Origin: Branchiostoma floridae
Lineage: Eukaryota > Chordata > Leptocardii > Amphioxiformes > Branchiostomatidae
Reading direction: 5' to 3'
DNA length: 64,000 nucleotides
Assembly: GCF_000003815.2 (NCBI RefSeq)
Contig: NC_049994.1
Span: forward strand, 11,995,332-12,059,331
Part shown: piece after piece, positions 49,401 to 54,900 of the stretch
Position numbering within the stretch: the stretch's first letter is position 1
Layout of the letters: each line of letters begins with the position of its first letter
Position numbers and translations under genes: made by a program
Notes under the pieces: generated by a model
Databases searched by the model: none
Told to the model about the DNA's origin: nothing
Seen by the model: only the letters and a program-made list of their open reading frames with translations

Positions 49401-49550
49401 GCAAGTGAGAGTGGGACAGCTTACCTCGTTGGGTTTGGGAACCTGATGCGTACATTTGTGAGCTTTTGCGTAAACTAGTAAGCACAAAAACAAGGAAACA
49501 AGCAGGGAAAACGCTGCGGTGACCGAAATGTTGTTGCCGGCGGTCGCCAT
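17126..49550 (-). CDS. lmln: Leishmanolysin-like zinc metallopeptidase (M8 family, invadolysin), complete 19-exon gene
   Basis: Seen: 19 exons join in phase with GT-AG introns into 673 codons plus stop. Exons in order: 49550-49425, 47514-47414, 44294-44264, 44110-44028, 43485-43365, 42859-42687, 42352-42247, 41348-41254, 40855-40735, 40278-40171, 39968-39892, 38159-38049, 37509-37377, 36962-36873, 35959-35759, 35283-35209, 22481-22404, 21564-21492, 17244-17126. The length is close to that of vertebrate LMLN, and long stretches match what I know of it ([17 protein letters not shown]-like [28 protein letters not shown]). Known of the family: a zinc endopeptidase related to Leishmania GP63; fly and human invadolysin act in cell migration and division and are found on membranes and lipid droplets. 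The start is the first ATG in the frame with a strong context (AAGATGGCG); the frame upstream offers only GTG. Odd: a 12.7-kb intron 16, and a partial copy of exon 15. Product family is near certain; the cellular role here is inference. Confidence 0.95.
18064..18760. repeat. 163-bp tandem repeat, about 4.3 copies
   Basis: Copy boundaries measured on the CCCCTGTACCCTGG core lie at 18078, 18241, 18404, 18567 and 18729, spacing 163, 163, 163 and 162. Units differ by a few percent. The repeat is open in all three minus frames, which creates long but meaningless overlapping ORFs. Confidence 0.93.
18722..20000. repeat. Duplicated ~0.6-kb segment with promoter-like CCAAT/TATA sites
   Basis: Copy A runs from about 18722 to 19340, copy B from about 19350 to 20000. 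Shared landmarks: TTTGGTATAGATAGGCAT, GCCAATCAGCGAAGAGG (CCAAT box), GGCTAATTAATATTCATAA, a GGGCGAAGCCC-type hairpin, GCATTTTAGACTATT and ACTTCTCTTCAG. Copy A has TATATAG at about 19031. Copy B has an extra GC-rich insert (about 19715-19790). In copy A the 91-bp end (19161-19340) is itself tandemly doubled. Neither copy is followed by a coding exon that I can support. Confidence 0.75.
21930..22345. repeat. Degenerate tandem repeat in lmln intron 17
   Basis: Six to eight loose copies of CCCATGTAATACTAG-(N)-GCATTTATGTAA, unit about 55-65 bp, between exons 18 and 17. Confidence 0.7.
22528..23175. repeat. 49-bp minisatellite with degenerate tail
   Basis: Unit starts (CAGATTACACATTCAGCACC) at 22578, 22627, 22676, 22725, 22774 and 22823, an exact 49-bp period with almost no variation. 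Beyond that, units degenerate to 23175. The core CAGCACCAAGGAGAGAACCA is shared with the array at 12270-12970. Confidence 0.93.
23700..24318. repeat. Tandem duplication (~195 bp) separated by a MITE
   Basis: 23700-23892 and 24120-24318 are diverged copies (shared CCTGCAGGTATATTGTTTG, AACCCTTTATCAAATCAA, TTCCCGGAGGCAA, AAGGTCT). The element at 23894-24109 sits at the end of the first copy; the matching position in the second copy (GGTCTGCAGTAAG) is uninterrupted. Confidence 0.8.
23894..24109. mobile_element. Short TIR element (MITE), copy 1
   Basis: Begins CTGTAAATGCAGAAACTTTC and ends CATTTACAG, followed by TA. Interior is rich in ACCGCGA/TCGCGGT-type motifs. It is the same family as 48000-48175; the interior motifs AGTAAGAGACTACAGTGCAT and CGCGAAAAGTC are shared. 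216 bp, no coding capacity. Confidence 0.85.
27323..27519. repeat. Dispersed direct repeat, copy A (partner 34319-34530)
   Basis: About 200 bp shared with 34319-34530, marked by AAGTGAGATTCCCCCTTCAG, GAACCAAGGACGTTGTATAG and GACAGTACTTCCCTGCAATA. The homology continues after the SINE at 27520-27694 (TATCATAACAAGAAA). Both copies lie beside a CpG-rich palindrome cluster. Confidence 0.85.
27520..27694 (+). mobile_element. tRNA-derived SINE, copy 1
   Basis: About 175 bp, 5' end GTGCAAGAGTGGGG. It contains GTAGCGTAGCGGTTTGCGC (A-box region) and GGTTTGAATCC (B-box, canonical GGTTCGAATCC with one change), the internal RNA polymerase III promoter of tRNA-like SINEs, and TTGTTTCTTTCTGTTTCTTC towards its 3' end. 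The empty site in the paired repeat at 34530 delimits the insertion. Same family as the two copies at 49.7-50.1 kb, more diverged. Confidence 0.82.
27728..27917. repeat. CpG-rich palindrome cluster, copy A
   Basis: About 190 bp, sharply GC- and CpG-rich within AT-rich intron. Made of overlapping palindromes and half sites: CCGAACGGTTCGGACCGG, GTCCGAG, GCGGTCCG, GTTCGGCAGTTC. Starts CCTGTGTGAAAAT and ends GGCGCCGTAAAACACTT. 33761-34271 is a longer inverted copy sharing both ends. Confidence 0.8.
30697..30835. repeat. ~140-bp repeat with CGAACCGTTC core, copy 1
   Basis: Shared with 31600-31745: GGCGGATCTC, CCGAACCGTT, CGTTCGGAC, GGCTATC, GATTATTGTCAGCAGGG, TGCCCCTGGGGATAA. Its core matches the motifs of the CpG-rich clusters, so it may be a related element. 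Confidence 0.75.
31600..31745. repeat. ~140-bp repeat with CGAACCGTTC core, copy 2
   Basis: Direct copy of 30697-30835, about 0.9 kb away; core CCCGAACCGTTTGAACCGTT followed by CGGACGGG. Ends TGCCCCTGGGGATAAAAC. Confidence 0.75.
32380..32479. other. Assembly gap, 100 N
   Basis: A run of exactly 100 N, the usual placeholder for a gap of unknown size. ORFs drawn across it have no meaning. Confidence 0.99.
33761..34271. repeat. CpG-rich palindrome cluster, copy B (inverted, longer)
   Basis: About 510 bp. Dense repeats of CCGTTCGAACGG, GTCCGGGAC, GTCCGAAC, CGTCCGCAGACGTCCG and the like. Read on the minus strand it starts CCTGTGTGAAAATTTGCCCG, as copy A does on the plus strand, and ends with a CGCCGGAATGCCGTCA-type segment like copy A. 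Length difference suggests expansion of internal units. Open frames on both strands are a by-product of its composition. Confidence 0.8.
34319..34546. repeat. Dispersed direct repeat, copy B (partner 27323-27519)
   Basis: Holds the uninterrupted site CCTGCAATATCATAACAAG at about 34522-34540 where copy A has the SINE. It borders a CpG-rich cluster on the left and an exon-like open stretch on the right. TTTTTGTGAAATTCTTG at about 34295 and again at 34678 shows a further local duplication. Confidence 0.85.
34598..34838 (-). other. Unrecognised exon-like open stretch in lmln intron 16
   Basis: On the minus strand 34838-34598 is open for about 80 codons, bounded by a stop at 34839-34841 and a consensus donor GTAAGTA at 34597. 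It reads as protein of ordinary composition ([41 protein letters not shown]). A CAG acceptor lies downstream on the same strand at about 34531, where copy B of the 200-bp repeat begins. I do not recognise the family. It may be an exon of a nested or captured gene, or chance. Confidence 0.3.
34901..34980. repeat. 40-bp tandem duplication
   Basis: CAAACACACAGACCAAAAGC ... CATTGTTACGGA at 34901 is repeated at 34941 with two changes. Confidence 0.9.
35209..38159 (-). CDS. lmln: lmln exons 12-16: C-terminal Cys-rich domain
   Basis: Residues 381-584. Exon 12 gives [18 protein letters not shown] and [13 protein letters not shown]; exon 13 has paired cysteines ([16 protein letters not shown]); exon 14 has [10 protein letters not shown]; exon 15 has [17 protein letters not shown] and WGSGCYK; exon 16 has [12 protein letters not shown]. 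The order matches the C-terminal domain of vertebrate LMLN (for example DWGSGCY). Exon 13 uses a GTCTGT donor, weaker than the GTAAG/GTGAG donors elsewhere in the gene. Exon 15 is preceded by a partial duplicate of itself (see 36017-36123). The true exon is the downstream copy, since only it contains the whole segment and a donor (GTGTCT). Confidence 0.92.
36017..36123 (-). pseudogene. Partial tandem duplicate of lmln exon 15 with its splice acceptor
   Basis: This 107-bp stretch repeats 35853-35959, offset exactly 164 bp, with only a few substitutions (near 36036-36050). It encodes the same 35 residues, [10 protein letters not shown] through LEYYG, and keeps the TGTAG acceptor. It breaks off into TATATA-rich intron sequence with no donor. 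If this acceptor were used, the exon would run through to the real donor at 35758 with 164 extra bases, shift frame and meet a stop. Alternatives: a real duplication, or two alleles merged in assembly. Confidence 0.85.
38902..39250. mobile_element. hAT-like inverted-repeat element in lmln intron 11
   Basis: Ends CAGGGCTCGAAAT and ATTTCGAGCCCTG are perfect inverted repeats 349 bp apart. Subterminal GGTGCACC-type motifs (GTGCACCCAA) recur inverted near both ends. AAGGA flanks both sides, but an 8-bp duplication is not clear. Confidence 0.78.
39892..42352 (-). CDS. lmln: lmln exons 7-11: zinc-binding catalytic core
   Basis: Residues 212-381. Exon 7 ends with KHEMIHAL: His241 and His245 are the first two zinc ligands and Glu242 the general base of the HExxH motif. 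Exon 10 carries [13 protein letters not shown], whose His348 is the distal third ligand; the roughly 100-residue insert between HExxH and this His is a hallmark of the M8 (leishmanolysin) family. Exon 11 has [12 protein letters not shown], where Met359 is the likely Met-turn. All catalytic residues are present, so an active enzyme is expected. Exon 8 ([15 protein letters not shown]) and exon 9 ([27 protein letters not shown]) fill the insert. Intron 7 holds a CCAAT-rich minisatellite. Confidence 0.94.
41600..42105. repeat. CCAAT-rich degenerate minisatellite in lmln intron 7
   Basis: About eleven loose units of 40-60 bp, each with GCTGATTGGCCATCAG or a variant, alternating with CACCACAGCCCTNTT. 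Each unit holds an inverted CCAAT box (ATTGG) overlapping TGGCCA. Confidence 0.85.
42687..49550 (-). CDS. lmln: lmln exons 1-6: signal peptide and N-terminal pro/catalytic part
   Basis: Residues 1-212. A hydrophobic stretch at about residues 10-28 followed by AKA-HKC looks like a signal peptide cut near residue 30, so the protein should enter the secretory pathway. The following [12 protein letters not shown] is the Cys/His segment that in M8 proteins belongs to the prodomain; its Cys may hold the zinc in the inactive form (family knowledge). Exon 2 gives [10 protein letters not shown] and [11 protein letters not shown], both strongly LMLN-like. Exon 3 is only 31 bp and fits because its phases join exons 2 and 4 exactly. 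Exons 5 and 6 are Cys-rich ([24 protein letters not shown]) and end with the segment [13 protein letters not shown] that leads into the active site. Introns 1 and 2 are 1.9 and 3.1 kb; the rest are short. Confidence 0.93.
43036..43123. repeat. 88-bp near-perfect snap-back hairpin in lmln intron 5
   Basis: Arms AATGGAAACACTGACAAGCA and its complement TGCTTGTCAGTGTTTCCATT pair, with a 3-base bulge (ATG), then continue through GAGAACACT and a TATATTTTC-A-GAAAATATA tip, leaving almost no loop. It could be a tiny MITE folded on itself or a hairpin RNA source. Confidence 0.85.
43600..43660. repeat. ACACAC/ACAGAC microsatellite
   Basis: Mixed ACAC and AGACAG units in intron 4 of LMLN. Produces spurious Cys/Val-rich minus-strand ORFs. 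Confidence 0.9.
48000..48175. mobile_element. Short TIR element (MITE), copy 2, in lmln intron 1
   Basis: Begins CTGTAAATGCAGAAACTTTG and ends AAATTTACAG, with TA on both sides (47998-47999 and 48176-48177). 176 bp. Compared with copy 1 many CpG sites have become TpG or CpA (for example ACTGCGA for ACCGCGA), the expected decay of methylated sites. Confidence 0.87.
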
Positions 49551-49589
49551 CTTGGTTCGTTCCCAGGATATCGGACACCGGAAAGGCAC

Positions 49590-49635
49590 GGGAACGTGAT
49601 TGGCTGTTAGCGGAAATACGTCATACGTCAGGCTT
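49590..49635 (-). promoter_or_regulatory. Probable lmln promoter: two CRE/ATF-like sites, CCAAT box, ETS-like site, no TATA
   Basis: Just upstream of the LMLN start codon (40-85 bp) the sequence TACGTCATACGTCA at 49617-49630 holds two overlapping-register CRE/ATF half-palindromes (TGACGTA on the gene strand). ATTGG at 49599-49603 is a CCAAT box on the gene strand, and GCGGAAAT nearby is ETS-like. No TATA box is seen. This mix is typical of TATA-less housekeeping promoters. The SLC22 gene starts 978 bp away in the opposite direction, so a shared divergent promoter is possible, but repeats fill most of the gap. Motif reading only. Confidence 0.5.
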
Positions 49636-49699
49636 GGATGCTTCCTCTTCTCGTGACCCAGTTTCTTGGTTGGTTGGTTGGTTGGTTGTGTAGAAATTC

Positions 49700-49866
49700 A
49701 GAGGGGCGAGTAAGAACAGAAAGAAACAACACCCCGACTCCCGGGATTCGAACCCGCGCCGAACCCGGGCAGCCGGATCACAAATCCAACGTGCTAACCA
49801 CAACATCAAAAGCTCAAGAGCTGTTGGCGTGGTCAGTTTGGCAGCGCTAGAACCCCACTGTTACAC
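49700..49866 (-). mobile_element. tRNA-derived SINE, copy 2
   Basis: On the minus strand: GTGTAACAGTGGGGTTC, A-box region GTGGTTAGCACGTTGG, a possible anticodon arm around TTTGTGATC, B-box GGTTCGAATCCC, then TTGTTTCTTTCTGTTCTTAC. The 3' end (low coordinate) meets a short CCAA/TTGG microsatellite at 49668-49688. With copy 3 it forms a head-to-tail dimer between the two divergent genes. Confidence 0.88.
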
Positions 49867-50141
49867 TACTCCCCCTTTTCTTTTCAAGATTCGTCCTCGA
49901 ATCTCCGAGATCGACATCCCTGTGTGGCACATACTAGCCTATTACTCACAGGGCCGGCGTGGGAACCATTATTCAGAGGGGCGAGTAAGAACAGAAAGAA
50001 ACAACACCCCGACTCCCGGGATTCGAACCCGCGCCGAACCCGGGCAGCCGGATCACAAATCCAACGTGCTAACCACAACACCAAAAGCTCAAGAGCTGTT
50101 GGCGTGGTCAGTTTGGCAGCGCTAGAACCCCACTGTTACAC
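49867..50141 (-). mobile_element. tRNA-derived SINE, copy 3, with ~108-bp extra 3' part
   Basis: 49975-50141 is nearly identical to copy 2 (5' end at 50141). It continues on the minus strand through 49974-49867, 108 bp not seen in the other copies, before copy 2 begins. This may be the fuller 3' region of the SINE or trapped flanking DNA. The 5' side abuts the TTGG array. Confidence 0.85.
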
Positions 50142-50148
50142 TTGTTTA

Positions 50149-50388
50149 ATTGGTTGGTTGGATGGTTGTTGGTTGGTTGGTTGGTTGGTTGGTTGGTTGG
50201 TTGGTTGGTTGGTTGGTTGGTTGGTTGGTTTATAGTTGGTTGGTTGGTTGGTTGGTTGGCTGGTTGCTTCGTTGGTTGCTTGGTTGCTTGGTTGGTTTAT
50301 AGTTGGTTGGTTGGTTTATAGTTGGTTGGTTGGTTGGTTGGTTGGTTGGTTGGTTGGTTGGTTGGTTGGTTGGTTGGTTAATAGGATG
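50149..50388. repeat. (TTGG)n microsatellite
   Basis: About 240 bp of TTGG repeats with interruptions (TTTATAG at three places, CTGG, GCTT). It lies 140 bp upstream of the SLC22 start codon and leaves little unique sequence for a promoter there. It generates spurious GWLVGWLVG and PTNQPTNQ ORFs. Confidence 0.95.
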
Positions 50389-50527
50389 GTTGCTTAGTTT
50401 ATTGGCCGGAATTAGACAAGTAAAGGAGAGAGTAAACGCCATGATCCTCACCCCTTGCAAAGGTGGACTAGTCCGTAAGGCGACACCGTTGGCCCTCTCA
50501 TTGTGCCTGTACAGTACAGACGTCAAG

Positions 50528-51906
50528 ATGGTGGACAACGACGAAGTTCTAAGGCACATCGGCGGCTTCGGTACCTACCAGCGGCGATTATGCCTCCTCT
50601 TGTCGCTTACAGCTATCCCCTATGCCGGACACATGTTGGCTATGGCTTTCCTCGGCGCTAAACCGCCACACCACTGTACAGTAGAGGGTCTAGAGAACAT
50701 AACGGTCAGGTTTGGCGAGGACGATGGACTACGGTTGGTTTTTCCGGGGACTACAGAAAACGGAGTGTGGACCATGAGCTCTTGCAAGAGGTGTGTAAGT
50801 CAAAGAATCTCAATTAAATGATATGTTAACATGTTTAATTGCAAAGGAATGGTATCTGGGGGCGGCATTGTTGATGACCCCGAGAACCTCGCGATCGTTT
50901 ATCTCAAACACCCCTAAAGGGCCCTCAAGGTCGTAACCCCTGAAAGCACGTGCGGGACGCTTGGCACTTTGTAACAGGTCAGTGAGTCTCGTCGATGCAG
51001 ATGCAGTTGCAAAACAATGAAGGTTTGGAATTAAGACAATTGTTCATCCTCAACATGGGACGGCTCAAAGCTATTGACGATGATTGATAGTACCATGCCA
51101 GTGAAGCCGTGTTATGATATTTGAAGCATGTAAGATGACCACGAAAGGACCAAAATCCACTAGGGACGACCACGTAAGAGATTGATGGACAACATTAGAT
51201 CCTATTAGGATCTATTAGGAAAGACGTTCACCTCCTGAACCTACACATGTACATGTATACAGAGTGTAACCGGAAAGACCGTGAGCGGAACCTGGCAGTC
51301 TGCCACCAAGACAACATGTACGTCTATGTGCAAGTACTCTCCAAGCAGACGTTCGGCTCCCGCTGTTTTTGAGGAGTTTTTATGATCTTTTATGCGTTTT
51401 ATCTCGATTACTGTTTTGAATCGTCTTTATGTTTGATATACAAAATAGAAAGGCCGATAAAGACGCCTTAACCATGTCATAAAAACAGTTTTCTCTTTGC
51501 GTCTTGTGTAGTTTGGTGTCTTTTATATCATACTTTTTAGTTCCCGATAGCTGCCCGGCCGGGCCCCGGGTTGGAAATGTGACGTAGGCCTAAGGAAGGA
51601 GCAGGAGCAAATATGTCAATGATAAGATGTGAATGACGTGATGTTCTTTCCGTCCGTACAGGTACGACCTGAGTTATGTACCAGCCCGGGTGCCAGTGGA
51701 GGATACAGTGCCGTGGAACACCACAGGCCTGCAAAGTTGATTAGATGTTAATGACGTGATATTATTACCGTCCGTACAGGTACGACCTGACTTCTGTACC
51801 AGTGGATGATATGGACCCATGGAACACCACAGGCCTGCCGGAGGTCCCGTGTGATCACGGCTGGTGGTACGACACGAGTCGCTTCAAAACGTCCGTTACC
51901 ATGGAG
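50528..51906 (+). CDS. slc22-like exons 1-2: TM1 and large extracellular loop
   Basis: Residues 1-130. TM1 is about residues 21-44 ([20 protein letters not shown]). The outer loop follows, with N-glycosylation sequons at Asn57 (NITV) and Asn103 (NTTG) and cysteines at Cys50, Cys86 and Cys120 (VPCDHGW). The segment [19 protein letters not shown] matches the loop end that precedes TM2 in SLC22 carriers. Exon 1 ends TGCAAGAG before GTGTGTAAG, and exon 2 starts with G TAC after the CAG at 51779, so Arg88 is split. The upstream near-copy at 51662 could also be joined in phase but reaches a stop. Confidence 0.93.
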
Positions 51907-54900
51907 GTGAGGACAGGGGAGGAAAACTGCTACCATAGGATCTGCTTGGAGTTTAGGTTTATGTTAATCGTATGCAGTATTTTCACACATACGTTGACAG
52001 TGTTATACAACTTGAGAATACCCCCTCCCTCCCTACAAGGTTTTGTATTGTAAAATGGAACAATTTGGGGCTTTCCTCCATTCTTTGATAAAATAGTTTC
52101 TTTCACGCGCAGATTTGACACTTCTTTAGTGCGAAAAGTCTGAAAAATTGACAAATCAGGTTTGATACTCTAGAGTGCAACAATATGTCACCTTAGTCCG
52201 TTTTGTGTCATTTCTTTTTAAACTTTTAAGTTTAAACTGCGAAAAAGTTCAAAGACTTCTTAAGAATCAGCTAATTTGCATATTTTCGTGCGTACAAGTC
52301 CACAACCCGCAATTTGCATATTTTCGCGCGTACAAGTCCACAACTCGCAATTTGCATATTTTCGCGCATACAAGTCCACCACGAAATGTCGCAGGATGTC
52401 TGACATTTCTTGATCAACCTCAGGCGAACTCCAACAAGAAACAGCTGCGTGGCTGATTGCAGTACCGTGTTCACCCCAGACGGTCATGAACTTGTGGGTC
52501 CTTAGTCTATCTGTTACCCTGGAAACCAGACTTGTAGTCAGCCAAGGCAGGTTTTCCCGAGGACCGGGATTTTGTCATGCGGGGAGATTTGGCCGGGCCT
52601 AGCTAGTCCAGTATGGCTTTGAGCTATACCAGCTAGGGTCGCTAGAGAGTCAAATGAGGATGTAAATAGATATAGAGAGAGATAATGAAAGTATATGTGT
52701 GAGGGTAGGCAATCATACGAAAGAGATCCTGATTGCATATAAATGTATACCTACATGTATTGGAGTTTGTAAATTAAAAAAATATTCCTATGAAAGAAAG
52801 TCAGAAGTACTTATAACTTTGTATCATGTCGGATTGTCCCCTACGCACGAAGTATTGACTTCAACTTAAGAAAAATAAATGGATGTCCACCATAACACAT
52901 TCCAAGTCGACAGAGACTCCAATCGGGATCTTTCTTTTCTTTTTAAACTGTAAATTAGATTAGTATGCAGCTAATATCACTTTCTTTCTTTTTTCACGTT
53001 TTAGCACGATCTCGTTTGTGGTCGGAAATGGATGGGAAGTTTGGCACAGTCCATTTTCATGGTGGGGGTGTTGCTGGGAGCTGTCATTTTTGGCGACCTC
53101 TCTGACAGGTTTGTTTCGTGTTTATGATTGCATATTTTCACCACACAACATTCATCGCATTCTGTGTTATCAATTTTCATATCGCACATATGCATGGCTT
53201 ACAGACGTACACGTATGCGGACCATATTAGGCCATGTTCTTTATTATAATTCTTGCGTATTTTTTTTTACAGGTTTGGCAGGAAAAAGATCTACTTTCTT
53301 TCTCTCTTCATAATGTTGGTGTTTGGTGTGTCGACGGCCTTCGCGCACAACTACTGGCTCTTTGTATTCCTCCGCATGATCATTGGAGCAACGAACTCCG
53401 GAGTTTTCCTGACAGCATTTGTGTTAGGTAATAGAGTTCTTTGGCCGTACGATTCTACATTACAAGACAGTTGGGTTCGTTCGTCACAGCAATATCGTTA
53501 ACTGTCCTAAGGAAAACCATTATGCTAAAAAGAGGTTAAAGAAATACCTTTTAGTAAAAAAATGGGATAGCGGGGGTGTTACCCCTTTATTATGCTAAAG
53601 AGAGGTTCAAGAATCACCTATTGGTAAAAGATTGAGATAGCGGGGGTGTTATCCCTTTATTATACTTCTAGTGAGATGTTCAATGAATTCTGGTATAAAA
53701 TGGGTTTGAGGTTTGTACCCTATGCTAGCACAACTCTTCGTAGTTAGCACGTATTTCCAGAATATTTTTTCAGGGCTAAAAAAATGGGATGAATAACCAA
53801 TACTTATTTTATGTACACCCGTAATGCGACGAATGTGACAGTGCCCGATGGCCTTCATGATGTCGGTTTCAATACGTGGAAATGAGAATTCGAATCAAAT
53901 CATGCCATGTGACTACAACTGACTTAACCCCCTGATGGTTAGCGCCCTCGTGCAGAAAATGCAGAAACAGCAGTACAAAAAAGAAAACACACAGAGAACG
54001 AGACAGAGAAAAAGAGAGATTCACTGAAAACGAAACTTTATTCCCTTGTGCTAAAGGAATGATGATGTTCTATGAACGTTCTTTTTTTTTTACAACAAAG
54101 TGTCAAGCTCGCTGTTCTACTTCATTTTGTACATTTTGTCTCTTTATTTATTTCCCAGCATCAGAGCTTGTTTCGCCCGACCACCGCACGCTGATCTCCA
54201 TGTTCCTGGTGATATTTTTTGGGGTAGGAGGGATGATTCTGTCCCTGGTCGCCTACCTCATCCGGTACTGGGAGTGGCTTCAGCTGGCCATCTCTCTCCC
54301 TAACGTCCTCTTCATTATGGTATACTGGTGGTACGTCTGTTTTTTTTTTCTTGTTTTTTTAGTTACGTCTATAAAGCAGAGAAGTTAAGTTATGTTGTCG
54401 GTAATTTTGTGTGCGTATCTGTGTGGAAAATGGTTTGACATACAATTACAATTTAATTGTGATGATATTTGGTCTGAGGGGAGGTATTGGTATGCCAAAG
54501 TTGGCCGTCGTTTGTGGGCCCCCTATCGGCCTTCTTTGGGCTGCAGTGGAACTCTTGCTCTGGACATCGTTTATTGTTTCATTTTTCTGTAGTAAATACT
54601 GTAGTAGCTCTTGGGGTAGGTAACAAGTCTAAAACATCTCCACATGCAGAAACACAAACACGCATCACACAAACACACACACACACACACACACACATAC
54701 ACATAGATATCTAGACAGACATACATACACAATTACCATGAGCTTCTTAATGAACTTATCTTTACATGTTACCACTATCGAGTCTGTCCCTATTTACAGG
54801 GTTATTAACGAGTCTCCCCGCTGGCTCCTAGCCAACAACCAGAAGGACAAGGCGGTGGAGATTTTCCGAAAAGTCGCTGACGCCAACAAGAAAGACATCC

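Noticed and set aside
49743-49800. Possible true tRNA gene
   Set aside because: A and B boxes are present but the acceptor stem does not close and the unit recurs with a common tail; it is a tRNA-derived SINE.
50230-50821. ORFs with GWLVGWLVG or PTNQPTNQ runs upstream of the transporter
   Set aside because: Translation of the TTGG microsatellite. The first is only fused in frame with the true exon 1.
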